64,000 bases of DNA, taken from positions 26,568 through 90,567 of the forward strand of contig CAVKTI010000003.1 of NCBI GenBank assembly GCA_963659365.1, in the 5' to 3' direction. Source of the DNA: W0P28-013 sp963659365. Lineage in GTDB: Bacteria; Bacteroidota; Bacteroidia; Bacteroidales; Paludibacteraceae. This document shows positions 24,416 through 32,140 of the stretch, in pieces. The first letter of the stretch is position 1, and each line of letters starts with the position of its first letter. The position numbers and the translations under genes were made by a program. The notes beneath the pieces were generated by a model, which was not told the origin of the DNA, ran no database searches, and saw only the letters and a program-made list of their open reading frames with translations.

Positions 24416-25408
24416 GTGAAAATAGCCGACATAGAATTTCGCCAGTGGCCGCTCTTTCTCGCGCCGATGGAAGATGTTACCGACCCTGCGTTTCGCCTGC
24501 TGTGCAAACGGTTTGGTGCCGATTTGGTCTATACCGAGTTTGTGAGTGCCGATGCGCTGGTGCGCAGCGTGAAACGCACCGAACAGAAACTGACCATTCT
24601 GCCCGAAGAACGCCCTGTGGCGATACAAATCTACGGTCGCGACACCGCCACGATGGTCGAAGCAGCCAGAATCGTGGAGCAAGCCAAGCCCGATATTTTG
24701 GACTTGAATTTCGGCTGCCCTGTGAAAAAAGTGGCGGGCAAAGGCGCCGGTTCGGGTATGCTGCGCGATGTGCCGAAACTGCTCGAAATCACGCGCGAGG
24801 TGGTCAAAGCAGTGCGTGTGCCAGTAACGGTGAAGACGCGCCTCGGCTGGGACGACAGTTCCAAAATCATCGTCGATTTGGCCGAAGCGTTGCAAGATTG
24901 CGGCATTCGGGCGTTGGCCATTCACGGCCGCACACGCGCACAGATGTACAAAGGCGATGCCGATTGGACGCTTATCGGCGCAGTGAAAAACAACCCACGC
25001 ATGCACATTCCCATCGTTGGCAATGGCGATATCACTACGGCGGAACAGGCGCGCCAAGCGTTCGACCGTTACGGTGTCGATGCGGTGATGGTGGGGCGCG
25101 GCGCTATCGGGCAACCGTGGATTTTCGAGGAGATGCGCCATTTTCTCGACATAGGCGAACGGCTGCCACGCAAAACTTACGCCGAACAGGCCGCCATCGT
25201 CAAAGAGTATATCGACCGCAGCATTGCTTGGACGGGCAACGAACACAGCGGCATTGTGCATAGTCGCCGCCATCTGGCCGCCACGCCGCTGTTCAAAGGC
25301 ATCGACCACTTTCGCCCGACGCGCATCGCACTGCTGCAAGCCGAAACACGCGACGCACTCTTTGCGCTCATCGACAACATTCCATCGCAATACAACCTGA
25401 CATGGTAA
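24416..25408 (+). CDS. dusB: tRNA-dihydrouridine synthase B
   Basis: This FMN enzyme reduces uridine to dihydrouridine in the tRNA D-loop. Motifs in its 330 residues: FLAPMEDVTD at the FMN-binding start, DLNFGCPVKKVAGKGAGSGML with the catalytic Cys, VKTRLGWD, AIHGRTRAQMYKGDADW, and GNGDITT with VMVGRGAIGQPW for phosphate binding. I choose the GTG at 24416 because the -7 box lies only 26 bases upstream and the longer frame starts inside nqrA. Its stop overlaps the lgt start by 7 bases. Confidence 0.94.
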   Translation: MKIADIEFRQWPLFLAPMEDVTDPAFRLLCKRFGADLVYTEFVSADALVRSVKRTEQKLTILPEERPVAIQIYGRDTATMVEAARIVEQAKPDILDLNFGCPVKKVAGKGAGSGMLRDVPKLLEITREVVKAVRVPVTVKTRLGWDDSSKIIVDLAEALQDCGIRALAIHGRTRAQMYKGDADWTLIGAVKNNPRMHIPIVGNGDITTAEQARQAFDRYGVDAVMVGRGAIGQPWIFEEMRHFLDIGERLPRKTYAEQAAIVKEYIDRSIAWTGNEHSGIVHSRRHLAATPLFKGIDHFRPTRIALLQAETRDALFALIDNIPSQYNLTW

Positions 25409-26214
25409 CCCACTCGCTACACATCGTTTGGCCGCTCTCGCCCGAAATTGGCGAAGCGTTTGGCATCACCTTTCGTTGGTACGGCGTGCTTTTTGCGGTC
25501 GGGCTATTTTTGGCGGGCTGGTATCTCTATGCCAATTTCAAAAAACTTGGCCACACGCAAAGTCAGTTCGAATCGCTGCTGATCTATCTGTTTGTGGGCA
25601 TTTTTGTGGGCGCGCGACTGGCGCACTGCATTTTTTACGAGCCGCAATACTACTGGGCGCACCCGCTGGAAGTGCTGCTGCCCATCACCGTGCAACCCGA
25701 TGGCAGTTGGGAGTTTTCGGGCTACCACGGCTTGGCGAGCCACGGCGGAGCGGCTGGCGTGGCGGTGGCGCTGTGGCTCTTTTGTCGGCGCTACAAGGTG
25801 CGTTTTTGGCCGCTCTCCGACATTTTGGCCATCGCCACCATGCTAGCAGGCGCATTCATCAGATTGGGAAATTTGTGCAATTCGGAGATTGTAGGCGCAC
25901 CCACCGATGTGCCGTGGGCGTTCGTCTTTCCGCTCTACGACGCTGTTCCGCGCCACCCAGCGCAACTCTACGAAGCGGCGTTCTACCTTGCGCTGTTTGT
26001 TGTACTGGCCGTGTGGCGTGCCAAAACGGTCAAGCCAGCGGGCTTCTTTTTCGGCGTAGTGCTGCTTTTGGTCGGCATTTTCCGCTTTGCTATCGAATTT
26101 CTGAAAGAGGTGCAATCGCCCTTCGAGCGCACCATGACCCTCGACATGGGGCAGTGGCTCAGCCTGCCGCTCATCGTCCTCGGCCTCGCACTGCTGCTGC
26201 TCCGCAAGCGATGA
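25402..26214 (+). CDS. lgt: Prolipoprotein diacylglyceryl transferase
   Basis: Lgt adds diacylglycerol to the lipobox Cys of prolipoproteins at the inner membrane, the first step of lipoprotein maturation; at least nine lipoproteins in this window depend on it. The 270-residue protein has the FRWYGVLFAVG start, GARLAHCIFYEP, the YHGLASHGGAAG block with essential His and Gly, the Lgt signature GAFIRLGNLCNSEIVG, and HPAQLYEA. Seven hydrophobic segments are visible. It is translationally coupled to dusB. Confidence 0.96.
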   Translation: MVTHSLHIVWPLSPEIGEAFGITFRWYGVLFAVGLFLAGWYLYANFKKLGHTQSQFESLLIYLFVGIFVGARLAHCIFYEPQYYWAHPLEVLLPITVQPDGSWEFSGYHGLASHGGAAGVAVALWLFCRRYKVRFWPLSDILAIATMLAGAFIRLGNLCNSEIVGAPTDVPWAFVFPLYDAVPRHPAQLYEAAFYLALFVVLAVWRAKTVKPAGFFFGVVLLLVGIFRFAIEFLKEVQSPFERTMTLDMGQWLSLPLIVLGLALLLLRKR

Positions 26215-26242
26215 TGCGGCAAAGCCGCAATTTCATAATTTC

Positions 26243-26514
26243 GAGACCTCCTCTTATCCCCCAAAGGGGGAGGTTTGCTGCGCGCGGTTTGTATAGTTTC
26301 TATGTTTCTAAGTTTTTGCTACGCAAGATTTTTGCTACGCTCAGCATAGTTCAAACAAGTTTGACTCTGCGCTCGCTAATCGCAAAAATTCTCGCGCTAC
26401 GCGCTGTTTCTGTGTTTCAGGTTTCAGGTTATCGGTAATCGAAAGGCCTAAATTATTGTTCATTATTCATTATTTATTAAAACAGTAGAGCCGTCACAGT
26501 GTGGCGGCTCTACG
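26243..26514. repeat. Intergenic repeat mosaic downstream of lgt
   Basis: The gap holds a C-rich palindrome (26243-26284), TTTCTATGTTTCTAAG words, the first copy of a 64-base repeat (26327-26390) with an inner CAAACAAGTTTG palindrome, CTCGCGCTACGCGC words, and the 29-base palindrome 26485-26513 (GTAGAGCC to GGCTCTAC). AACATAGAA and AGTAGCAAG words then abut the next stop codon. No gene is seen. Confidence 0.75.
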
Positions 26515-26554
26515 ATCTATGTTCTATCTTCTATGTTCTTAAAATCTCGTCTTG

Positions 26555-27838
26555 CTACTTAACCGCAATTTTCTGCGTTTGGTCGCCGAGTTTTACGATG
26601 TAGATGCCGCTGGTGAGTGCGCCGTTTTGGCTGGTTACCTCCATGCCGCTAACGGTGAAGATGCGGCCCGCAGCACCGATACCCTCGATGGTGCCACCAT
26701 TGGCGTAGATGCCCGACAACTCGGGAGCAACAAGAGCCGTAGGAGTGGCCTTGGTAATAATCTTCAGAGAACCACCAGCCGATGTTTCGTAAGTGGCGTT
26801 GTATTTGGTGATGTCGCCAACAACCTCTACAAAGTCGCCTACACCTGCTGCTTTGGCAGCGTCGTCGACAGGAACAACACGGTCTGCCTCAAATACTTGG
26901 CCGCCGTCTGCTGCATCGGCCAACCATACCGATACATTGCCATAGGTGTCATCATACGCAGTAGCAACCTCCGTTACATAGCCGCGAATGACATACATGC
27001 CACCAGCCGCAATCTCGTTGTTGGCCGAAACGGCTTGGGCTTTCTCTACGGCTTGGGCGCAAGTAATCACAGTGGCCTCTTTGGCAGTGATGACGCAAGT
27101 GGCTGTAACGGTCGGGGTGGTTTTAGAGGTAACGGTGATGTTTGCTGTGCCAGTGGCAGCCACAATGGTAACCTTGCCATTTTGGGTAACCGTGGCAACC
27201 GCTTCGTTGTCCGAAGCCCATGCCCAATCATCGGTTGCATCGGCTGGTGTAGGCGTAGCGGTGAGCGTTACATACTTGTACTGCTCCAACGCCAACACCG
27301 TTTCACTCAAAGCAACTGCGGTAGCATTGACAGCTGCCTCTAGGTCTTCATTAACGCCCCAAACCACACAACGACCTGCAGATGTGCTTGTTGAGGATAG
27401 AGTGATTGTAGCACCTGCTGTATTGCCGTCAATTTTTACTTTGCAGAAATACGCATCAGTTACATCTCCGGAAAAAGTAAATGGTGAACTACCAGTTATT
27501 CCATCATCGGCTGTAAGTTCCCAAGAAGCAGGAGACAAAGTAACACCAGATGTTTCTGTTGTAATGCCCAGAGTGCATTTTTTGTCCTTCCATGCGGCAG
27601 CATGAAGATACAGAACATTTTTTTCTGCTGTTACCGTGACAGTCATCGTTCCTGTTTTGTCTTTTGTTCCCAACTTCATAGCATCATACTCCGTGTTATC
27701 AATTTTAACCTTTGCTGTAGAACCATTAGTCCCAGCCTTCATAGTTGCATTACTCGTATAGACTTTCGAGTAATCAGTTGCGGCAAAAGCCACTGTTGTA
27801 GCGCACAAGGCTGCTACGAGAAAAGATAATTTTTTCAT
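26555..27838 (-). CDS. Secreted Big2 / OB-fold protein with T9SS sorting tail
   Basis: This 427-residue exported protein has a signal peptide (1-20, ending AFA), an N-terminal beta domain, a Big2 immunoglobulin-like domain (about 185-262; VALSETVLALEQYKYV then a WASDNEAVATV core), then an OB-like domain of the kind found in surface nucleases (AGGMYVIRGYVTEV; VGDFVEVVGDITKY; about 265-365). The C-terminus (IFTVSGMEVTSQNG, then GIYIVKLGDQTQKIAVK) is a short type A T9SS tail. No catalytic residues are evident, so adhesion or cell-surface binding is likely. Its stop sits directly on AGTAGCAAG repeat words. Confidence 0.8.
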   Translation of the reverse strand: MKKLSFLVAALCATTVAFAATDYSKVYTSNATMKAGTNGSTAKVKIDNTEYDAMKLGTKDKTGTMTVTVTAEKNVLYLHAAAWKDKKCTLGITTETSGVTLSPASWELTADDGITGSSPFTFSGDVTDAYFCKVKIDGNTAGATITLSSTSTSAGRCVVWGVNEDLEAAVNATAVALSETVLALEQYKYVTLTATPTPADATDDWAWASDNEAVATVTQNGKVTIVAATGTANITVTSKTTPTVTATCVITAKEATVITCAQAVEKAQAVSANNEIAAGGMYVIRGYVTEVATAYDDTYGNVSVWLADAADGGQVFEADRVVPVDDAAKAAGVGDFVEVVGDITKYNATYETSAGGSLKIITKATPTALVAPELSGIYANGGTIEGIGAAGRIFTVSGMEVTSQNGALTSGIYIVKLGDQTQKIAVK

Positions 27839-27934
27839 GATAAAAAGAATTAAAAAGTTAATAAATAAAAAAGTTGATTAGTTGATTAGTTGATAAGTTG
27901 ATAAGAAGTTTATCAAGTTTATAAAGTTGCGCTG

Positions 27935-28340
27935 CGCGCGTTTCTATGTTTCTAAGTTTCTATGTTTCTCGCGCTGCGCGCTGTTTCTGTGTTTCTAGTT
28001 TCTGTGTTTCTGCTTCGCAAGATTTTTGCTCCGCTCGGCATTGCTCAAACGAGTTTGGCACTGCACTCGCTTATCGCAAAAATTCTCGCGCTGTGCGCTG
28101 TTTCTGTGTTTCTCGCGCTGCGCGCTGTTTCTAAGTTTCTAGTTTCTGTGTTTCTCGCGCTGCGCGCTGTTTCTATGTTTCTTGCGCTGCGCGCTGTTTC
28201 TAAGTTTTTGTGGAATTGTTTCGGACGCACTCGGTGCGTCCCTACTTTCACACTTTTACACTTTCAGACTTTCAAACTGATTTTGTCTATGCTCTATCTT
28301 CTATGCTCTTAAAATCTCTTCTTGCGACTTGCTACTCATA
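27935..28340. repeat. Dense intergenic repeat mosaic
   Basis: At least six copies of a 25-30 base word (TTTCTCGCGCTGCGCGC plus CTGTTTCTATG) lie between 27930 and 28205, and the second copy of the 64-base repeat interrupts them at 28021-28084. A palindrome GGACGCACTCGGTGCGTCC (28223-28241), CTTTCACAC words, CTATGCTCTATC words and CTTGCGACTTGC words follow. The stretch 28213-28330 is repeated nearly intact at 31742-31850. No gene is seen. Confidence 0.8.
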
Positions 28341-28377
28341 TCTTGCGACTACATTGTCAATTATCAATTAATTGCAT

Positions 28378-28662
28378 CTACATGCCAAAGAGTTTTGCGT
28401 GTGTGCCCGTTCTGACGAGTAGGAGCAGTTGTATGTGTGTTGTGTCTTCTTTGCGGTAAATGAGCAGCCAGTCGGGTTCTATGTGGCATTCGCGAAATCC
28501 TTCTAAATTGCCGTGTAGTGCGTGGTCGCGGCATTTTGCAGGTAGTGGTTCGTCGCAGGCAAGTGTGTGTATTATTTCGTCGAGTTTCTGTTCGGGCAGT
28601 CGTTGTTTGCGTGCGGCTTTCAGGTCTTTTTTGTATTGGTTTGTGATGGCTATTTCTCTCAT
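28378..28662 (-). CDS. YafQ-family endoribonuclease toxin
   Basis: This type II toxin cleaves mRNA on the ribosome. The 94 residues match E. coli YafQ in layout: an early K-D-L-K helix, CRDHALHGNLEGFRECHIEPDWLLIYR at about 44-70 with the catalytic-type His, Arg and Asp, and the C-terminal RTGTHAKLFGM with the last catalytic His. Its start overlaps the upstream antitoxin by 4 bases, as is usual for the pair. It appears intact. Confidence 0.92.
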   Translation of the reverse strand: MREIAITNQYKKDLKAARKQRLPEQKLDEIIHTLACDEPLPAKCRDHALHGNLEGFRECHIEPDWLLIYRKEDTTHIQLLLLVRTGTHAKLFGM

Positions 28663-28880
28663 TTCACGGCGTTTTTGTATTCTTCGAATGTTTTGCAGTG
28701 TATGATTTTGCCGCTTTTTATTTCGTCGATGGCTTTCAGTGTTTTTTCAAAGTTTTTGTTGCGTGTTTGTGTTTTTGTGTTCGGCTCTACCACAGCAAAA
28801 AGTTTCGAGGCCAGCACTGTGTCGATAAGTTTTTGTGCAAAGCCGTTCCGTCCGTTATATTCGAGTGTTATTGTAGCCAT
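28659..28880 (-). CDS. Antitoxin of the YafQ-type pair
   Basis: This 73-residue protein lies just upstream of the toxin with a 4-base overlap, the position of a cognate antitoxin. The N-terminus (MATITLEYNGRNGFAQKLID) looks like a short beta-strand/helix DNA-binding or dimer part; the C-terminus (KAIDEIKSGKIIHCKTFEEY) is the helical toxin-neutralising type. It does not look like a standard DinJ ribbon-helix-helix protein. No promoter is evident in the repeat block upstream. Confidence 0.8.
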   Translation of the reverse strand: MATITLEYNGRNGFAQKLIDTVLASKLFAVVEPNTKTQTRNKNFEKTLKAIDEIKSGKIIHCKTFEEYKNAVK

Positions 28881-29151
28881 GTTATCAGTGTGAAAGTGTG
28901 AAAAGTGTGTAAAGTGAAAAGTGTATAAAGTGTGCGAAGTTAAAAAATTCTGTTGAATTGTTGAACTGTTGAAGCAAATTTTTATTTCTAATTTCTGGTT
29001 TCTAATTTCTAATTTCTAATTTTCGGTAGCCTAAACGCCTAAATCTTCAAATAAAACACTTTTTACTTTCAACTTTATAGACTTTCAAACTAATTTTGTC
29101 TATGTTCTATGTTCTATCTTCTTAAAATCTCGTCTTGCTACTTACTTCTTG
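28881..29151. repeat. Intergenic word repeats (271 bases)
   Basis: Plus strand: GTGTGAAAAGTGTGTAAAG words, TTTCTAATTTCTGGTT words, TATGTTCTATGTTC words and CTTGCTACTTACTTC words. The last run into the 3' end of dinD, whose final codons and stop (SSK, TAG) are made of this repeat. No gene is seen. Confidence 0.7.
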
Positions 29152-30045
29152 CTACTTGCTACTATTTGTAGTGTCCGCCCTTTTTGATTTAGGCAATTTG
29201 TTGGACGATTTTTCAATTGTTTTTTGGTTGTTTGCTACGCGTCTTTCTACCTTTTTAATGTCTTCCGATGGTGGTAAATTTTCGGGTGTTATACCGCGTT
29301 GTTTCAGCATTTGGCGCACGCTTGCATTGTTTTGTTGGTGTTCAATGGTTATCGACCGTTCGCCGTATAAATCTTTTTCTTCGACATTGAAATTTGTCAT
29401 TTCGGTTGCAAGATTTTTGGCGGCGATAGTCAATGTTGGCAAAAAATCCGCAAGTGGGCGTGTCGATTTCACCCCGAGCCGTCGTTTCATATCTTCGGTT
29501 GTATGGCCGCCAAACAACACAGTATCGCCTTGGGAGCGAATTCGGCCATAGCCTTTGTCGTCGACGCCACGCTGGTAGATGTTTTGCGACAACTGTTTCT
29601 CCGACGAGCGCAGCCTTGCTCGCGTTTCCAAGCGAGAAACCTGCTCCAAATGTTCCGCTATCAATTCTGCCTTTCTTGTTTGCACAGCAAAATATCCCTG
29701 CGCAAAGGCTATTTCCTCTTTCTTTGGGTCGCCATTTTGTGCTATCAGGTAGCAGGCAAAACGCGTGAGCATATAGTCGGTTATCTCGCGTTGTGCGCCG
29801 CTGCCCAACGATACCATTTTCGTAACCTCACGAAAATGGTCATCTACGCTGATATTCTGCGACTTACAAGATTGCGCTGCACGCTTAATGGCAACATCAA
29901 AATTTTCCCAACGACTGTAACCAAGCAGCGTTTGGAGTTCGCGTGCAAACCAAACCTCTACGGTTATTTCGCCATCTTCGCTTTGTATCGTGTGCATGAT
30001 AGCGTCAAAATCTGCCTTATGCCGACTTATGCTTTTGAGGTCCAT
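29152..30045 (-). CDS. dinD: DNA damage-inducible protein D-like (DinD)
   Basis: The 297-residue protein resembles E. coli DinD, a LexA-controlled protein reported to modulate RecA filaments. The BRO-N-like N-terminal part is clear (VEVWFARELQTLLGYSRWENF, then VDDHFREV and YMLTRFACYLIAQNGDP), as is the conserved AFAQGYFAVQTRKAE. A helical middle and a charged C-terminus (VERRVANNQKTIEKSSNKL) follow. The last residues (TTNSSK) are encoded partly by AGTAGCAAG repeat DNA. The promoter at 30074-30104 is a normal housekeeping type. I see no obvious LexA box, so SOS control is not shown here. Confidence 0.88.
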   Translation of the reverse strand: MDLKSISRHKADFDAIMHTIQSEDGEITVEVWFARELQTLLGYSRWENFDVAIKRAAQSCKSQNISVDDHFREVTKMVSLGSGAQREITDYMLTRFACYLIAQNGDPKKEEIAFAQGYFAVQTRKAELIAEHLEQVSRLETRARLRSSEKQLSQNIYQRGVDDKGYGRIRSQGDTVLFGGHTTEDMKRRLGVKSTRPLADFLPTLTIAAKNLATEMTNFNVEEKDLYGERSITIEHQQNNASVRQMLKQRGITPENLPPSEDIKKVERRVANNQKTIEKSSNKLPKSKRADTTNSSK

Positions 30046-30073
30046 ATTGCTAGATTTTTATTCTATTGCATGG

Positions 30074-30104
30074 CAAAGTTACACTATTTTTCCGACCCAC
30101 GCAA
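30074..30104 (-). promoter_or_regulatory. Promoter of dinD
   Basis: Minus-strand TAACTTTG (30081-30074) and TTG (30104-30102) are 20 bases apart. The dinD ATG at 30045 follows about 20-30 bases after the expected start of transcription. Confidence 0.7.
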
Positions 30105-30143
30105 CCTATTTTGCCACAATTGCAACGATTCAGAATTTTAGGG

Positions 30144-30306
30144 TTTCAAGACCCCCTCTAATCCCCCAAGGGGGAGGTTTGCTGCGCGGTAGCGCAGCAA
30201 TTTCAAATTACAGATTTCAAAATTTCAAGTTGCGCAAAAGTCATTGTCTTTGTTTTCGTCTTGGTCATAGCCCCCTTTCCCGTTTCCCCCAAAAGGGGGA
30301 AAAGCC
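30144..30306. repeat. 163-bp direct repeat, copy 1
   Basis: This 163-base block matches 31501-31663 almost base for base. It contains GACCCCCTCTAATCCCCC, a perfect hairpin GCTGCGC-GGTA-GCGCAGC (30181-30198), TTTCAAATT words, and the CCCCCTTTCCCGTTTCCCCC palindrome partnered with GGGGGAAAAGCC. In copy 2 the hairpin loop reads TACC instead of GGTA, its reverse complement. The two copies enclose the DUF3791/DUF3990 genes. Confidence 0.9.
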
Positions 30307-30484
30307 ACGCGCCCAAAATGCTACTGAAATTTTAATTAAATAATTGGAAATTAGATAATTAGATAATTAAAAAGTCTTTTGTCTTTATTCTTTATTCGTC
30401 GGGCGTGGCATACCGCGCCCCTACTTTCACACTTTTACACTTTCAAACTTTCACACTCTCTTGCTACTTGCGACTTATATCTTG

Positions 30485-30694
30485 CTACTTCATTGTCAAT
30501 TCATTCTGGTATTCGTCGAGAATGTAGGCTGGGCTTTGGAAATAGAGTCCTGTTTCGGGTTTCGATAGTGCTCCGAATGTGCGCGAGGTGTAGAATGCGT
30601 CCATTGCTTGGCGCATCGACATACCTTGCTTGTCTATCAGCAAGCCGATTACATCGCAAGTGAGCGACTCTATCATAAATGTTTCTTTGCTCAT
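30485..30694 (-). CDS. Small DUF3791-like protein (third gene of the module)
   Basis: This 69-residue protein starts MSKETFMIESLTCDVIGLLI and continues with GMSMRQAMDAFYTSRTFGAL. It has the helical layout and the Y-x-S-x-T/F element of small partner proteins encoded beside DUF3990 toxins. I chose the ATG at 30694 because it overlaps the DUF3990 stop by 4 bases; the frame is open further upstream, but that part is the shadow of the DUF3990 gene. The final codons and stop are made of AGTAGCAAG repeat. A role as antitoxin or chaperone is inferred from position only. Confidence 0.7.
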   Translation of the reverse strand: MSKETFMIESLTCDVIGLLIDKQGMSMRQAMDAFYTSRTFGALSKPETGLYFQSPAYILDEYQNELTMK

Positions 30695-31161
30695 TCTCTT
30701 TTCAACAATTTGAGTGCCTGCTCTGTACCAAATAGATACTGAATTGTTACTGTATGATATTTTATCTCTTCCAAAAATTGTGCTTTTGTGATGATTCCTT
30801 CGGTGTATCGTCGAATTTGGAATCCTACTGTGTCGTCGGCTATTGGCCCGATCACCACATCGTAGTTGTGTGCCGAGCGCCGCTCTTTGTATTGTCGATT
30901 TAGGAGTACGAAATCGGCCCACTCTTCTGTGTATGCGTCGAATTGGAGCACGCGCAGGGCATGTAGTTCGTTTTCGTCGCATCTGTAGCGCTGTACTATT
31001 TCTGCGCCTTCGCCATACTGTCGCAATTTTCGTTGTGCTTGGCGCATTGCCACCTGCCTATCGGGCGTAAGGTAGAAGCCAAAGCCAAAATCTTTGCCTG
31101 CGCGGCTTTTTGCTAGGCATATCGCTGCAAAATCGATATTTGTGCCGTGATAGAGAATCAT
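30691..31161 (-). CDS. DUF3990 protein, predicted ADP-ribosyltransferase-fold toxin
   Basis: This 156-residue protein starts with ILYHGTNIDF (His of an ART-type active site), then DFGFGFYLTPDRQVAMRQA (the Tyr-containing second motif), VLQFDAYTEEWADFVLLNR and YDVVIGPIADD. This series is what I know of DUF3990, grouped with ADP-ribosyltransferase folds. It lies between two small DUF3791-like genes, an arrangement common in Bacteroidota and Firmicutes and suggestive of toxin-antitoxin. No signal peptide, so it acts in the producing cell. The catalytic activity and target are not known from the sequence. Confidence 0.82.
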   Translation of the reverse strand: MILYHGTNIDFAAICLAKSRAGKDFGFGFYLTPDRQVAMRQAQRKLRQYGEGAEIVQRYRCDENELHALRVLQFDAYTEEWADFVLLNRQYKERRSAHNYDVVIGPIADDTVGFQIRRYTEGIITKAQFLEEIKYHTVTIQYLFGTEQALKLLKRE

Positions 31162-31259
31162 GTGAGATTCTTAAAATTCTACGCTTTTATATTTTCCTTT
31201 GCGAGTACTAATTTCTGTGTTTGGTTGTGGTGTCGTTCCTATAAACTTTCGGCAATAAC

Positions 31260-31481
31260 CTATAAATTTCCGCCCATTCGTTTGCAATATATAGTCAAAT
31301 CTTCCACTGCTTGGTCGAACGAAAGAGTGTGTTCTACATCGTAAAATTCGTCAACAAAATCGAGCCCTTTGTTTTGTCGCAGGTATAGATACGCCTGTTG
31401 CGCCGTGATACGGTGTGCTGCAGCAAACTCCGTTATCAGTGCAATCGTATATTCCAACCTATCTTTGAGCGATTTTGGCAT
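31260..31481 (-). CDS. DUF3791 protein (first gene of the module)
   Basis: This 73-residue protein has ALITEFAAAHRITAQQAYLYL, then GLDFVDEFYDVEHTLSFDQAVEDL, matching DUF3791 (helix-turn-helix-like start, then Y-D-V-x-H-T and a V-E-D-L helix). It lies 98 bases upstream of the DUF3990 gene and heads the module. It probably neutralises the DUF3990 protein; this is inferred from the arrangement. The likely promoter is 400 bases upstream (31879-31910), beyond inserted repeats. Confidence 0.8.
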   Translation of the reverse strand: MPKSLKDRLEYTIALITEFAAAHRITAQQAYLYLRQNKGLDFVDEFYDVEHTLSFDQAVEDLTIYCKRMGGNL

Positions 31482-31500
31482 AGTTTTCAGAATTTCAGAA

Positions 31501-31663
31501 TTTCAAGACCCCCTCTAATCCCCCAAGGGGGAGGTTTGCTGCGCTACCGCGCAGCAATTTCAAATTACAGATTTCAAAATTTCAAGTTGCGCAAAAGTCA
31601 TTGTCTTTGTTTTCGTCTTGGTCGTCGCCCCCTTTCCCGTTTCCCCCAAAAGGGGGAAAAGCC
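31501..31663. repeat. 163-bp direct repeat, copy 2
   Basis: The partner of 30144-30306, of exactly the same length and orientation. Differences are the 4-base hairpin loop (TACC at 31545-31548, the reverse complement of copy 1) and a few bases near 31624. It starts 20 bases before the DUF3791 start codon. Confidence 0.9.
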
Positions 31664-31741
31664 TTTTGGTCTCTAACCTCTCACCTATAAACTATAAACT
31701 TTTTGGGGTTATTTGTTGAACTGTTGAAGCGTTTAATCGTT

Positions 31742-31862
31742 GAATTGTTTCGGACGCACTCGGTGCGTCCCTACTTTCACACTTTTACACTTTCAAACTG
31801 ATTTTGTCTATGCTCTATGTTCTATCTTCTTAAAATCTCTTCTTGCTACTTACTACTATCAT
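31742..31862. repeat. Repeat block shared with 28213-28330
   Basis: The palindrome GGACGCACTCGGTGCGTCC (31752-31770), CTTTCACAC words, GATTTTGTCTATGCTCTATG, and CTTCTTGCTACTTAC words follow in the same order as at 28213-28330. The two copies together bracket the YafQ pair, dinD and the DUF3990 module. Confidence 0.75.
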
Positions 31863-31878
31863 TGTTCAATTGTTTCCG

Positions 31879-31910
31879 CAAATGTAGCGCATTATTTCGT
31901 GTCGCACAAA
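31879..31910 (-). promoter_or_regulatory. Canonical promoter stranded upstream of repeats
   Basis: Minus-strand TACATTTG (31886-31879) and TTTG (31910-31907) with a 20-base spacer form a perfect promoter. The next gene on that strand starts at 31481; in between lie the shared repeat block and the 163-bp repeat. The simplest reading is that this is the promoter of the DUF3791 module, pushed away by repeat insertion. Confidence 0.6.
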
Positions 31911-32140
31911 TTATTTTGTATGTTGTGCAGCATAAAATAGTGTGATAGTATGAAAGTGAAAAAGTTTGTAAAGTAGGGACACGGCACACCGCATACCTAC
32001 AATTTACAGATTTTCGAATTTTTGAATTGACGGATTTTTCCCAATAACCCAATCTGCAAATCAACAAAAAAAACGGGCGCACTCGGTGTGCACCTTTCAA
32101 ATTTTTACACTTATTTCGTTGATTCTGGTTTTTGTGTGAA

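Noticed and set aside
27935..28205. Regular repeats that could suggest a CRISPR array
   Set aside because: The repeated words (GCGCTGCGCGC with TTTCTATG) are contiguous and vary in spacing; there are no unique spacers of constant length and no cas genes.
30695..30982. N-terminal extension of the third DUF3791-like gene
   Set aside because: The added Arg-rich sequence is the out-of-frame shadow of the DUF3990 gene; a 4-base overlap start is typical.
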